The notes under the pieces: generated by a model
Seen by the model: only the letters and a program-made list of their open reading frames with translations
Databases searched by the model: none
What the model was told of the DNA's origin: nothing
Position numbers and translations under genes: made by a program
Origin: Enterobacter oligotrophicus
Lineage (GTDB): Bacteria > Pseudomonadota > Gammaproteobacteria > Enterobacterales > Enterobacteriaceae
Reading direction: 5' to 3'
NCBI RefSeq assembly: GCF_009176645.1
Contig: NZ_AP019007.1
Location: 682,001-746,000, forward strand
DNA: 64,000 bases
Shown here: positions 51,952 to 61,447 of the stretch, piece by piece
Layout of the letters: each line of letters begins with the position of its first letter
Numbering within the stretch: the first letter of the stretch is position 1

Positions 51952-52863
51952 TTAGTGCGACGTTCCGCGCATTTTTTCGACCAGCGTCACGACAGCCACA
52001 ACGATACCGCCAAGGATAAAACCCAGCACCAGATTGAGCAGCGTCGGCAGAATAGCCGCCACAACAGCGCCCTGCGCTGCGGCAAAATGTTCGATCGCAT
52101 GGTGCAACGGCGCAATACCATGCACCACAATTCCGCCCCCGACGAGGAACATCGCCAGCGTGCCCACAATGGATAAACTCTTCATTAACCAGGGAGCCAG
52201 CACCAGCAGGCTTTTGCCGATACCTCGCGCCAGCACACTAGATTTCTCTTCCAGCCAGAAGCCAATATCGTCCAGCTTCACAATCAGCCCAACCAGGCCG
52301 TATACGCCTATTGTCACCAGAATCGCGATACCGGAGAGGATCAGCACCTGGTTGAACAACGGCGCGTCCGAGACAATCCCCAGCGTAATGGCAACGATCT
52401 CGGCTGACAGAATAAAGTCAGTGCGGATAGCGCCTTTGACTTTATCGCGTTCAAACGTTTTCGGGTCCTGCGCGGCCAGCGCTTCCAGACGCTGCTGTCG
52501 CGCCTCAGGTGTATCGCTCTCTTTGCGTGCAGCGAAGGAGTGCACTATTTTCTCTGCGCCCTCATAGCACAAAAACGCCCCGCCAATCATCAGCAACGGT
52601 GTAATGGCCCAGGGAATAAAAGCGCTGATCAGCAACGCCAGCGGAACCAGGATCACCTTGTTGATAAAGGAGCCTTTCGCCACGCCCCACACCACCGGCA
52701 GCTCGCGGTTCGCCCTGACCCCGCTCACCTGTTGCGCGTTCAGTGATAAATCATCCCCCAGTACGCCAGCGGTCTTTTTCGCTGCCAGTTTTCCCATGAC
52801 GGAAATGTCATCCAGCAAGGTGGCGATATCGTCGAGCAATGTTAATAAGCTACTTCCTGCCAA
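51952..52863 (-). CDS. yedI: YedI family inner-membrane protein (DUF808)
   Basis: About 303 residues, polytopic. [38 protein letters not shown] (landmarks) is nearly identical to E. coli YedI. A TTG start at 52863 is chosen because AAGGATAGAGATT precedes it and homology begins there; an ATG at 52911 would add a basic, non-homologous leader. Function unknown. Confidence 0.9.
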   Translation of the reverse strand: MAGSSLLTLLDDIATLLDDISVMGKLAAKKTAGVLGDDLSLNAQQVSGVRANRELPVVWGVAKGSFINKVILVPLALLISAFIPWAITPLLMIGGAFLCYEGAEKIVHSFAARKESDTPEARQQRLEALAAQDPKTFERDKVKGAIRTDFILSAEIVAITLGIVSDAPLFNQVLILSGIAILVTIGVYGLVGLIVKLDDIGFWLEEKSSVLARGIGKSLLVLAPWLMKSLSIVGTLAMFLVGGGIVVHGIAPLHHAIEHFAAAQGAVVAAILPTLLNLVLGFILGGIVVAVVTLVEKMRGTSH

Positions 52864-53041
52864 AATCTCTATCCTTCTTTTTTTGGTAATTAAGTGAATA
52901 GTATGGAGCAAAACCGGAAACCCTGAAACAGGTAGCTCAAGTCAACAAAAAATTCACATCAACGCCACAATTAAAGGACTCGCCAGCGCGATAGTTTTCA
53001 CGTTTACTATGATCGACCTTTTTATTCCGTCGTGAGGGACT

Positions 53042-53956
53042 ATGCGTTTCCGGCACTTATTACCGCTCACAGGAGCGCTTTTTTCGCTGTATATCATCTG
53101 GGGTTCGACCTATTTTGTCATTCGTATCGGCGTGGAGAGCTGGCCTCCGCTGATGATGGCAGGCGTTCGCTTCCTCTCGGCCGGCGTGCTGCTGATGGCC
53201 TTTTTACTGCTGCGTGGGCATAAACTTCCAACGCTGCGCCCGATGCTCAACGCGGCGCTGATTGGCCTGCTGTTGCTGGCGGTGGGGAATGGTTTTGTCA
53301 CCGTCGCCGAGCACCAGAACGTGCCGTCGGGTATTGCGGCCGTCGTGGTCGCCACCGTGCCGCTGTTTACGCTCTGCTTTAGCCGTCTGTTTGGCATTCG
53401 CACACGAAAACTGGAATGGCTGGGGATCGCAATCGGCCTGGCCGGGATTATTATGCTCAACAGTGGCGGTAATCTGAGCGGGAATCCGTGGGGGGCGCTG
53501 CTGATCCTGATTGGCTCCATGAGCTGGGCTTTTGGCTCGGTCTACGGCTCACGTATCGAACTGCCTTCCGGCATGATGGCGGGTGCCATTGAGATGCTTG
53601 CGGCGGGTATTGTGCTGTTGATTGCCTCAGCGTTGACCGGGGAAAAGCTGACGGCAATGCCGGATCTGTCTGGCTTGCTCGCCGTCGGTTATCTGGCACT
53701 GTTTGGCTCCATCATCGCCATTAATGCCTATATGTTCCTGATCCGCAATGTCTCCCCGGCTGTCGCCACCAGCTATGCGTATGTTAACCCGGTGGTCGCC
53801 GTGCTGCTGGGCACCGGTTTTGCTGGCGAAGTGTTGTCGACCATTGAATGGCTGGCGCTGGGAGTGATTGTTTTTGCCGTGGTGCTGGTGACGTTGGGCA
53901 AATATTTGCTGCCCGCTAAGCCCGTGGTGGCACCGTGTGAGGTTGAGAAACCGTAA
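53042..53956 (+). CDS. yedA: DMT-superfamily transporter YedA
   Basis: A 304-residue EamA-type permease with two five-helix repeats. IIWGSTYFVIRIGVESWPPLMMAGVRFL and NVSPAVATSYAYVNPVVAVLLG are the two repeat hallmarks. Probably exports small metabolites or amino acids; substrate unproved. Its 3' end overlaps vsr by 41 bases convergently. Confidence 0.95.
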   Translation: MRFRHLLPLTGALFSLYIIWGSTYFVIRIGVESWPPLMMAGVRFLSAGVLLMAFLLLRGHKLPTLRPMLNAALIGLLLLAVGNGFVTVAEHQNVPSGIAAVVVATVPLFTLCFSRLFGIRTRKLEWLGIAIGLAGIIMLNSGGNLSGNPWGALLILIGSMSWAFGSVYGSRIELPSGMMAGAIEMLAAGIVLLIASALTGEKLTAMPDLSGLLAVGYLALFGSIIAINAYMFLIRNVSPAVATSYAYVNPVVAVLLGTGFAGEVLSTIEWLALGVIVFAVVLVTLGKYLLPAKPVVAPCEVEKP

Positions 53957-54419
53957 CCGGGTGAATGCCCTGAGTGTCGATCTGCGCCGCCTGACCGCCG
54001 CCGCAGATCCACTCTTCCAGCCGCTCCGTCAGCGCCACATCACTGAGTTTCAGCCTGCCGCGCAGAGCACACTCCCAGACGATCAGTACCCGCCAGCCTT
54101 CCGCCAAAAGCGTTGCGACATCCCGTTTATCACGCTCCACGTTATTGCCTATCTTCTCCAGCCAGAAATCGGTGCGCGTGGCGGGCACTTTAAACAGATA
54201 ACAGTCGTGATGATGCCAGAAACAGCCGTGGGTAAAGATGATGCACTGGTACGGGTCAATCACAAAATCAGGGCGTCCGGCCAGCGCCGCATCCTGCACC
54301 CGAAACGTAAACCCCGCCCCGGCCAGCAACCCGGCCAGCCGCTTTTCAATGGCAGTATCACGCGTGCCAATCGCACGCATGTTTTTACTGCGCGTTGCTT
54401 TGTCGTGTACATCCGTCAT
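53916..54419 (-). CDS. vsr: Very short patch repair endonuclease Vsr
   Basis: A 167-residue nuclease that nicks 5' of T in T:G mismatches arising from deaminated 5-methylcytosine at Dcm sites. Catalytic Asp51, His64 and His69 ([15 protein letters not shown]) and zinc cysteines (C66, C73, C-rich WECALRG) are at E. coli positions. It ends about ten residues later than E. coli Vsr (156). Start [17 protein letters not shown] by homology; it overlaps the dcm end by 35 bases. Confidence 0.95.
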   Translation of the reverse strand: MTDVHDKATRSKNMRAIGTRDTAIEKRLAGLLAGAGFTFRVQDAALAGRPDFVIDPYQCIIFTHGCFWHHHDCYLFKVPATRTDFWLEKIGNNVERDKRDVATLLAEGWRVLIVWECALRGRLKLSDVALTERLEEWICGGGQAAQIDTQGIHPVTVSQPHTVPPRA

Positions 54420-55833
54420 TGACGGCCTCACTTTTTCGCAACATCACCGCTTTATTGATGCGTGAAACCAGCAGCTTCGCCACCGCCGCAAACGCGGGCA
54501 CCACGACCGAGTTACCAAACTGGCGGTACGCCTGAGTGTCCGATACCGGAATACGGAAACTGTAGCCTTGTGGCGTCTCAAATCCCATCAGGCGGGCGCA
54601 CTCGCGGGGCGTTAACCGACGCGGACGATGTTGCTGGTTCTGCGGATCGTCGAAATCTTTTTCACCGAGTGCTTTATCCCACCCTCTGTCGATAAGGATT
54701 TCCGCGCCATCTTTGTAATAACGGGCAGACAACGTGCGGGTCACGCTATCCGGATTATCAGGGTTCACCATGCCAAAACCAAAGCCGTTGCCTTTGGCCT
54801 GATGCTTTTTGGCATAGCGATACAGGTATTTCCACAGCACTGGCGTGAGAATAAATTTCGCGTCAACGACGGGTTCCAGCAAATCAGCGATAGTCGGACG
54901 GCGCGCCGGGTATAACGACGGGAGATCCCGAAGGGTAAAATCGCCCTTCAGATTAAGATCCCGGCGGAACCCCACCAGCACAATACGTTCGCGATGCTGG
55001 GGCAGGAAATGTTTGCCATCGATAATTTTCGGATCATCTGCCCCCATATCCTGTGAATCCGCTACGTCGTAGCCCAGCTCATCCAGCGTTTGCATAATAA
55101 TGCGGAACGTTTTTCCGCCGTCATGACTTTTTAAATTCTTGACGTTTTCCAGCACAAAAATCGCCGGACGACGGGCATCGATAATGCGGGCAACATCGAA
55201 AAAGAGCGTTCCCTGCGTATCACAGGCAAAACCGTGCGCGCGTCCCAGGGCGTTCTTTTTCGACACACCGGCCAGCGAGAAAGGCTGGCACGGAAAGCCC
55301 GCCAGCAGCACGTCATGGGCGGGGATGGTGTTGCGAATATGCGCTGCGGCCTCTTCATCGGTGACGCCACTTTTATGGCTCAGGGTCACATCGCGGATGT
55401 CGGCATTAAAATGGTGCGCGTGCGGATCGCAGTACCAGTTGGCTTTGTAGGTGCGTACCGCGTGTTTATTCCATTCACTGGTAAAGACGCACTGGCCGCC
55501 GATAGCTTCAAAACCGTGGCGGATGCCGCCGATACCGGCGAAGAGATCGATAAAACGGAAGGCATAATCCGGGTGTGCGGCAGAAGGCCGCGGGAGCAGG
55601 TTCTGCAGATAACGAAATTCACCTTCGCTCAGGCGGTGCCCTGCCCGCTCGCTGTTCCGGAGTCTCTTCAGGATTGCCGGGCTCCAGTGACTTTCTCCGT
55701 GAGCCTCCAGCTGGTTCGCCAGCGTTCTGGCATCATAGATATCCATCAGCTGACGCAGTAATGCCTGCACCGCTGCCGTTGATTTCTCACCCCGCTCAGG
55801 CGCGGGCTCAGTCACAGATCGATTTTCCTGCAT
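54385..55833 (-). CDS. dcm: DNA cytosine-5 methyltransferase Dcm
   Basis: A 482-residue solitary methylase that converts the inner C of CCWGG. Motif [17 protein letters not shown], motif IV with catalytic Cys182 (GFPCQPFS), motif VI ENVKNL, motif [18 protein letters not shown] and motif [21 protein letters not shown] are all present. Slightly longer than E. coli Dcm (472) at the N-terminus. Operon dcm-vsr. Confidence 0.96.
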   Translation of the reverse strand: MQENRSVTEPAPERGEKSTAAVQALLRQLMDIYDARTLANQLEAHGESHWSPAILKRLRNSERAGHRLSEGEFRYLQNLLPRPSAAHPDYAFRFIDLFAGIGGIRHGFEAIGGQCVFTSEWNKHAVRTYKANWYCDPHAHHFNADIRDVTLSHKSGVTDEEAAAHIRNTIPAHDVLLAGFPCQPFSLAGVSKKNALGRAHGFACDTQGTLFFDVARIIDARRPAIFVLENVKNLKSHDGGKTFRIIMQTLDELGYDVADSQDMGADDPKIIDGKHFLPQHRERIVLVGFRRDLNLKGDFTLRDLPSLYPARRPTIADLLEPVVDAKFILTPVLWKYLYRYAKKHQAKGNGFGFGMVNPDNPDSVTRTLSARYYKDGAEILIDRGWDKALGEKDFDDPQNQQHRPRRLTPRECARLMGFETPQGYSFRIPVSDTQAYRQFGNSVVVPAFAAVAKLLVSRINKAVMLRKSEAVNDGCTRQSNAQ

Positions 55834-55876
55834 TCTCTTAACCGGACAATAAAGACTGAAAACAGAGTACCACAGT

Positions 55877-56578
55877 TCAGGAACTCAAGCTGCGATGGAA
55901 ACGACGCTGCACCTGGCTGTCTAATCCCAGGCAGTCGCCCTGCAATTCGGCGCTCAGTTTCGCCAGAAACTGGATCAGAAAATCGGCGTTATGTCGCGCC
56001 AGTTCGCGCCCGACCTCCGTTTGCATGGTCTCAGGTAAATGAAGCAGCTTGGTCTGGAAATGATCGAGCGCGTAGGCTTTGTCATTCAGAGGGCGCGTTT
56101 CCGCGAACGGATCGTCCGCATCAAACAGTGCCACGCCCAGCGCACCGGACACGGCGAAAACGCGCGCCAGGCCGATAGCGCCTAACGCTTCCAGCCGGTC
56201 AGCATCCTGCACAATTTTGGCTTCAGGGCTTTGCGGTGCAATCCCGGCGCTGAAGCTGTGCGCTTCAATAACATGTTCGACGGCGGCATAGCATTCTGGC
56301 GGGAAGTCCGGGAAATAGTGACACAGAATGTCACGTGTTTTACGCGCTGCCAGCCTTGATGACTGGTGTCGTTCGGGATGATTTTTCGGCAGGCTGACAA
56401 TGTCATGAAAGTAACAGGCGGTAAGCACCACCAGCGGATTGACCGTCTGGTGAGACAGCATTTTCTGCGCCGTCATCCAGACTCGGCGGAAATGAGAAAT
56501 ATCATGCGCCGCGTCATCCGTCGCGTGGTTGTCCTTGAGCCAACGTTCAAAGCGGTGTTGCCACAGTGCGAGATCCAT
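55877..56578 (-). CDS. yedJ: HD-domain phosphohydrolase YedJ
   Basis: A 233-residue HD-superfamily protein. The metal-binding pattern H..HD..D is seen as [17 protein letters not shown] and [20 protein letters not shown]. coli YedJ is its counterpart. Likely a phosphohydrolase with unknown substrate. No domain loss seen. Confidence 0.93.
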   Translation of the reverse strand: MDLALWQHRFERWLKDNHATDDAAHDISHFRRVWMTAQKMLSHQTVNPLVVLTACYFHDIVSLPKNHPERHQSSRLAARKTRDILCHYFPDFPPECYAAVEHVIEAHSFSAGIAPQSPEAKIVQDADRLEALGAIGLARVFAVSGALGVALFDADDPFAETRPLNDKAYALDHFQTKLLHLPETMQTEVGRELARHNADFLIQFLAKLSAELQGDCLGLDSQVQRRFHRSLSS

Positions 56579-56862
56579 AACCCTGCCCAGTCACTAAAAA
56601 GAGAACGAACTATAACACAACCGAATTAAATCAATTAAAAAATAGAACCGCCAAATACTTAATAATAATTACGACATATATATTTTATATATCAATTCGC
56701 GAGAATAATAAAGTGACAATAAGAAATATTTTGCAATATTTTATATAATTTAATTACATTTATTTTTGAACCAAAATCATTCTTCGTAGAATAGTATCGA
56801 CGATGTAATTACGGAGGGTGATTACATATATTCATATAAATTATCTTTAAAGGGAATATATA
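56579..56862. promoter_or_regulatory. A/T-rich control region of the porin gene
   Basis: 284 bases, very A/T-rich. An inverted repeat TGTAAT (56804-56809) / ATTACA (56821-56826) with an 11-base centre lies about 40 bases before the start. TTTATTTTTGAACCAAAATC near 56759-56778 recalls OmpR sites of ompF/ompC, by eye only. E. coli carries yedR and the sRNA RseX in the comparable place; I cannot recognise either. Confidence 0.4.
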
Positions 56863-58029
56863 ATGAAAAGAAAAGTTTTGGCAATTCTTGTACCCGCGTT
56901 ATTAATGGCTGGCGCAGCAAATGCGGCAGAAATGTACAATAAAGACGGTAATAAAGTTGACCTGTACGGTAAAGTCGACGCGCGTCATACTTTCTCTGAC
57001 CATGCGGGTGATGATGGCGATGAAACCTACGTCCAGATTGGTTTCAAAGGCGAAACGCAGATCAACAACGATCTGGTTGGCTATGGTCAGTGGGAATATA
57101 AAACCTACGCTAACGATACCGAAGGCGCGGGCGATACCTCCTTTAACCGTCTGGCTTACGCTGGCCTGAAATATGGTGAATACGGTTCATTTGATTACGG
57201 TCGTAATTACGGCGTCGTGTATGACGTCGAAGCATGGACCGATATGCTGCCAGTATTTGGTGGCGACTCTTACACCTGGACTGACAACTTTATGAATGGC
57301 CGTGCTAACGGTCTGGCGACTTACCGTAATAATGATTTCTTCGGTATGGTTGATGGTCTGAACTTCGCGCTGCAATATCAGGGCAACAACGAAGGTTCAA
57401 ATGCTAACGAAGATCAGGAAGGCACCAAAAATGGTCACGAAAATGTTCGTTTCCAGAATGGCGACGGCTTCGGTATGTCAACGACCTATGACTTCGACTT
57501 CGGTCTGAGCCTGGGCGCTGCATACTCTTCTTCCGATCGTACTAATGAGCAAGTTGCTTACGGTGCAGGCAGCAATAACCGCTTCAGCAAATTTGCTGGT
57601 GGTGAAACGGCTGAAGCCTGGACCATCGGCGCGAAATACGACGCGCAGGGTTACTACCTGGCGATGATGTATGCTGAAACCCGCAACATGACGCCATACG
57701 GCGACACTGGCATTGCCAACAAAACGCAGAACTTCGAAGCCGTAGCGCAGTATCAGTTCGACTTCGGTCTGCGTCCATCCCTGGCATGGGTTTACTCAAA
57801 AGGTATCGATCTGGGCGGCAACGATTACCACCCAGGCAATGGCTATGACTATGTGGACCAGGATCTGGTTAACTACATCGACCTGGGCATGACCTTCAGC
57901 TTCAACAAAAACTTCTCCACCTATGTTGATTACAAAATCAACCTGCTGGATGAAGACGATGCCTTCTACAATGACAACGGTATTGCGACCGACGATATTG
58001 TTGGCGTTGGTATGACTTACCAGTTCTAA
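56863..58029 (+). CDS. OmpC/OmpF-family porin, OmpS1-like
   Basis: A 388-residue trimeric outer-membrane porin. Signal peptide [21 protein letters not shown] (21 residues), then [18 protein letters not shown], 16 predicted strands, and a C-terminal VGVGMTYQF with the BAM-recognised terminal Phe. The position beside yedJ matches ompS1 in Salmonella and the yedS porin pseudogene of K-12, so this is the intact version. Loop 3 reads PVFGGD where OmpF/OmpC have PEFGGD, so a key constriction Glu is Val. A strong terminator follows. Confidence 0.92.
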   Translation: MKRKVLAILVPALLMAGAANAAEMYNKDGNKVDLYGKVDARHTFSDHAGDDGDETYVQIGFKGETQINNDLVGYGQWEYKTYANDTEGAGDTSFNRLAYAGLKYGEYGSFDYGRNYGVVYDVEAWTDMLPVFGGDSYTWTDNFMNGRANGLATYRNNDFFGMVDGLNFALQYQGNNEGSNANEDQEGTKNGHENVRFQNGDGFGMSTTYDFDFGLSLGAAYSSSDRTNEQVAYGAGSNNRFSKFAGGETAEAWTIGAKYDAQGYYLAMMYAETRNMTPYGDTGIANKTQNFEAVAQYQFDFGLRPSLAWVYSKGIDLGGNDYHPGNGYDYVDQDLVNYIDLGMTFSFNKNFSTYVDYKINLLDEDDAFYNDNGIATDDIVGVGMTYQF

Positions 58030-58043
58030 TCCCCATAAATACT

Positions 58044-58068
58044 AAAGCCCGCTCTGCGGGCTTTTTTT
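58044..58068 (+). terminator. Terminator of the porin gene
   Basis: AAAGCCCGC (58044-58052) / GCGGGCTTT (58056-58064), loop TCT, T-run to 58068. Confidence 0.9.
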
Positions 58069-58086
58069 ATCTCATGCACTCAATCG

Positions 58087-58950
58087 TTACGGCGCTTCCT
58101 GCAGCGCAACCCGAATAAAGCCATTGTTCTGCGCCAGCAGTTCATGCGCCTTCCATGCATCCAGCCCCGTCAGCACCATCAGGACCGCCGTTTTACAATT
58201 GTGATTACAGCTTTCCAGTGCCGCTTTTGCTACGGCGCGGGTGCATCCGCCGGCTTCCATCACAATGGCAATTTGCCGCTCTGCCCATCGGGTGTTGCTT
58301 GCCTCCAGATCCACACGCAGGTTGCTGTATACGCGCCCGGTGCGGATCGCCAGCCCGGTCATTACCATATTGAGGATCATTTTTTGGGCTATCCCCGCTT
58401 TGGTATTCGCATACCCTGCGACCACATCCGCCCCCAGATCCGGCGCAATGACCATACTCGCCAGCTGCGCGGCTTCACTTTGCGGATCGCCCGTAATGAC
58501 GGCAACGGCTGCGCCCAGCGACCATGCATGCCGCATTGCCCCCCAGACCCAGGGCGTTTTACCGCTGACCGTCAGGGCCAGCATCATATCGTGCTCACCA
58601 AACGTCATCGCCTGCAGGTCGGCAACTCCGCGCTCATAGTTTCCGGCATCGTTGCCAGCAGAGATGGCTAAAACGGGATGTTTTCCGGGGGCATATTCTG
58701 CTCCTGCCTGCTCTGCCACGCGTCCGGATGGCCCCGCCCCGACAATCACCAGACGACCACCATGGCTGAGTGTTGCCGCCGCGTTATCGACCACACGGGC
58801 AAGGGTTGTTAAAAAGGGAGTAATAGCATCGGAGATTTGTGCATCATCCTGGTGAATGACGTTCAGCATGTCCAGCGTGGACAATCTATCGATATTCATC
58901 GTGCTGGCGTGCCGTCTTTCCTTGACTGAACCGGTAAGCATAATGCTCAT
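58087..58950 (-). CDS. MurQ-like SIS-domain protein (N-acetylmuramate 6-phosphate etherase family)
   Basis: A 287-residue SIS-fold protein related to MurQ (298). The sugar-phosphate site is seen as IVGAGPSGRVAEQAGAEYAP, ALTVSGKTPWVWGAMRHA and VAGYANTKAGIAQKMILNM; the C-terminal CNHNCKTAVLMVL and NNGFIRVAL follow MurQ. The Glu of MurQ DASECPP is kept (AEYAP), but the stretch holding the second catalytic Glu is shortened (ISAGNDAGNYERG), so etherase activity is doubtful. ATG 58950 has AAGGAGG ahead; 59022 adds unrelated residues. No PTS partner adjacent. Confidence 0.8.
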   Translation of the reverse strand: MSIMLTGSVKERRHASTMNIDRLSTLDMLNVIHQDDAQISDAITPFLTTLARVVDNAAATLSHGGRLVIVGAGPSGRVAEQAGAEYAPGKHPVLAISAGNDAGNYERGVADLQAMTFGEHDMMLALTVSGKTPWVWGAMRHAWSLGAAVAVITGDPQSEAAQLASMVIAPDLGADVVAGYANTKAGIAQKMILNMVMTGLAIRTGRVYSNLRVDLEASNTRWAERQIAIVMEAGGCTRAVAKAALESCNHNCKTAVLMVLTGLDAWKAHELLAQNNGFIRVALQEAP

Positions 58951-58978
58951 AAACAGCCTCCTTATTATGAGTTCCCAC

Positions 58979-58992
58979 ACACTATAAAGTGT
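58979..58992. promoter_or_regulatory. Palindrome in the murQ-like / dcuS-like divergent region
   Basis: ACACT-ATAA-AGTGT, a 14-base palindrome 29 bases before the murQ-like start. It overlaps a likely -10 (TTTATA on the - strand), so it could be an operator for that gene. Confidence 0.35.
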
Positions 58993-59114
58993 TTTATATA
59001 GATGACCTGCGAGGAGCCTCACGAAAAGAGGACAGAATGCATGCTTTTACATGGCTTTAAGAAAAGCGCTTCATCGGTGATAATTAGCCCTTACTTCTTC
59101 ATCGCGGAGTATTG

Positions 59115-60731
59115 ATGAGCGATTTGCAGCCCTTCCCCCCGACGCGCAAGCGCCCCATGAAACTGAACACGCTGGTCACGCTGATGGTCTGTGCCATTAT
59201 CGGCTCTGTTCTGTTGCTGGTGTTTGCACTCTATTCCGTGCAAATCACGCGCGCCACACGCGATGATGTCAAAGATACGGCGCTGGGTATTGCCCGGACC
59301 TTTGCCGACAGCCCGGACGTGAAGCGCGGCCTGCTGCAATCGCCGCAGGCGGATATCATTCAGCCCATTGCCCAGGCCGTAACAACCCGCAACGATCTGC
59401 TGTTTACAGTCGTGACCGACATGCGGGGCATCCGTTATTCGCACCCGAACGAGGCGCTATTAGGCCTGCATTTTATCGGCGATGACCTCACGCCTGCACT
59501 GGAAGGAAAAGAGAACGTCTCTGTTAACCGGGGCGTACTCGCCGAAGCGCTGCGCGTATTTACCCCCATTTATGATGCCCGGCATGAGCAAATTGGCGTT
59601 GTGGTGGTGGGGATCTCCCTGAATAAAGTGGAAGAGCAGATCGCCCGCGGGCGGCTGAATGCCATATGGACCATTCTGTTCAGTATTTTGATGAGTTCGC
59701 TGGCGATCTGGGGCCTGGTTCGCGTCCTGAAACGCATTCTGTTCGGGCTGGAGCCTTACGAGATCTCTGCACTGTTTGAACAGCGCCAGGCGATGCTGCA
59801 GTCGCTCCGGGAAGGCGTGATGGCGGTGGACATTCATGGCCGTGTGACGATGATTAACCATGCCGCCCGCGAAATTTTACTTCTGCCTTCCGGCCAGCAC
59901 TCCGAAAATACCAGCGAACCGCTGCTGGCAAGCCTGCGGGAAGTCTCGAAGACCGGTATTGCGCGACAGGATCAGGAGATCAGCTGTAACGGGCGACTGC
60001 TGCTGTGCAATATGGTGCCCGTGAAAAGCCAGAACCAGGTGATCGGTGCTATCAGCACCTTCCGTGATAAAACCGAAATCAGCCAGCTGATGCAGCGCAT
60101 TGATGGCATGGTCAATTACGTCGACGCCCTGCGCGCCCACACGCATGAGTTTATGAACAAACTGCATGTGATCCTGGGGCTTTTACACATGAAGCGTTAC
60201 GACAAGCTGGAAGAGTACATCCTGCAAACGGCGCATCATTACCAGACCGACATTGGGATTATCCAGCGCAAAATTAAATCGCCAGTGATCGCGGGCTTTT
60301 TGCTGGGTAAAATCAATCGGGCTAAAGAAGCAGGATTCACCCTGACACTGGCTGATGAGTGTCAGTTGCCGGATACTGCCAGCGAAGAGCAGGTGGCAGT
60401 GCTGATCACCGTGCTGGGTAACCTAATAGAAAACGCGCTGGATGCAATGGAAGGCCAGCCAGAAGGTGAGATCAGCCTTCTGTTGCATTACCAGAATGGC
60501 TGGCTCAGTTGCGAAGTCAGCGATGACGGCCCCGGTATCGATCCGGTGCAACTGGAGGCTATTTTTACCAAAGGCTACTCAACAAAAGGTGAAAACCGTG
60601 GCGTTGGGCTGTTCCTTGCACGCCAGCAGATCCAGAATCTGGGCGGTGATATTACCGTCGAGTCGGAACCTGGCGTATTTACCCAATTTTTTGTTCAGAT
60701 CCCCTGGGATAGCGAGAGGAATATCGCGTGA
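59115..60731 (+). CDS. DcuS-like C4-dicarboxylate/citrate-family sensor histidine kinase
   Basis: A 538-residue membrane sensor of the CitA/DcuS family. Helix 1 at about 20-42, periplasmic PAS domain with Arg107, His110, Arg147 and Phe149 at the very positions that bind C4-dicarboxylates in DcuS, helix 2 near 183-203, cytoplasmic PAS, phosphoacceptor His344 (THEFMNKLHVILGLLH) and ATPase boxes NLIENALDAM and DDGPGID. It is a paralogue of DcuS in a different place (no dcuB/fumB beside it). ATG 59115 follows GGAG. GTGA overlap with the regulator gene. Confidence 0.93.
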   Translation: MSDLQPFPPTRKRPMKLNTLVTLMVCAIIGSVLLLVFALYSVQITRATRDDVKDTALGIARTFADSPDVKRGLLQSPQADIIQPIAQAVTTRNDLLFTVVTDMRGIRYSHPNEALLGLHFIGDDLTPALEGKENVSVNRGVLAEALRVFTPIYDARHEQIGVVVVGISLNKVEEQIARGRLNAIWTILFSILMSSLAIWGLVRVLKRILFGLEPYEISALFEQRQAMLQSLREGVMAVDIHGRVTMINHAAREILLLPSGQHSENTSEPLLASLREVSKTGIARQDQEISCNGRLLLCNMVPVKSQNQVIGAISTFRDKTEISQLMQRIDGMVNYVDALRAHTHEFMNKLHVILGLLHMKRYDKLEEYILQTAHHYQTDIGIIQRKIKSPVIAGFLLGKINRAKEAGFTLTLADECQLPDTASEEQVAVLITVLGNLIENALDAMEGQPEGEISLLLHYQNGWLSCEVSDDGPGIDPVQLEAIFTKGYSTKGENRGVGLFLARQQIQNLGGDITVESEPGVFTQFFVQIPWDSERNIA

Positions 60732-61447
60732 TAAATGTTTTAATTGTCGATGATGACGCTATGGTAGCCGACCTCAACCGCCTGTACGTGAACCGCGTTG
60801 AGGGTTTTCGCTGCTGCGGCGTCGCCTCCACGCTCAACCAGGCCGAGGCGTTGATCAATAATCCCGACCAGCCCATTGATCTGGTGCTGCTGGATGTCTA
60901 TATGCAGCAGGATAACGGCCTGGATCTGCTGGCCGTCATCCGGGCTTCAGGCCGCCCGATCGACGTGATTATGATCTCCTCGGCCTCGGATGCCACCACC
61001 ATCCAGACCTCCATGCACTATGGCGTGGTGGACTATCTGATTAAGCCCTTCCAGTTTCCGCGCTTTGAAGAGGCGCTGAACGGCTGGAAGGCGAAGCACA
61101 ACATGATGGGATCACACCAGTATTATGAGCAGGCCGATGTCGACAGACTGATCCACGGCGGTGCGCCGGAACTGGCAGACAGCAAGAAATTACCGAAAGG
61201 GTTAACGCCGCAAACGCTGCGCACCATTTGCCAGTGGATTGACGCGCACCCGGAAACGGAGTTTTCTACCGATGACCTGGCAAACGCGGTCAATATTTCG
61301 CGCGTCTCCTGCCGTAAATACTTAATCTGGCTGGCGCAGATTAACATTCTGTTCACCAGCATTCACTACGGTGCCACCGGGCGTCCGGTGTATCGTTACC
61401 GGCTCCAGCCGGAGCAGACAGGGCTACTCAAACAGTATTGTCAGTAA
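60728..61447 (+). CDS. DcuR-like response regulator
   Basis: A 239-residue regulator, the same length as DcuR. Receiver phosphoacceptor Asp56 (LVLLDVYMQ), Lys in LIKPFQ, and a CitB-type C-terminal domain (RLPKGLT-like LPKGLTPQTLRTICQWIDAH, VNISRVSCRKYLIWL). GTG start overlaps the kinase stop. The last 20 bases overlap apbE convergently. Probable targets are the adjacent flavoprotein gene and itself (inference). Confidence 0.93.
   Translation: MINVLIVDDDAMVADLNRLYVNRVEGFRCCGVASTLNQAEALINNPDQPIDLVLLDVYMQQDNGLDLLAVIRASGRPIDVIMISSASDATTIQTSMHYGVVDYLIKPFQFPRFEEALNGWKAKHNMMGSHQYYEQADVDRLIHGGAPELADSKKLPKGLTPQTLRTICQWIDAHPETEFSTDDLANAVNISRVSCRKYLIWLAQINILFTSIHYGATGRPVYRYRLQPEQTGLLKQYCQ

Noticed and set aside
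54385..55833. Dcm and Vsr as a restriction-modification or defence island
   Set aside because: Solitary methylase with mismatch repair nuclease at the conserved K-12 locus; no cognate restriction enzyme nearby.
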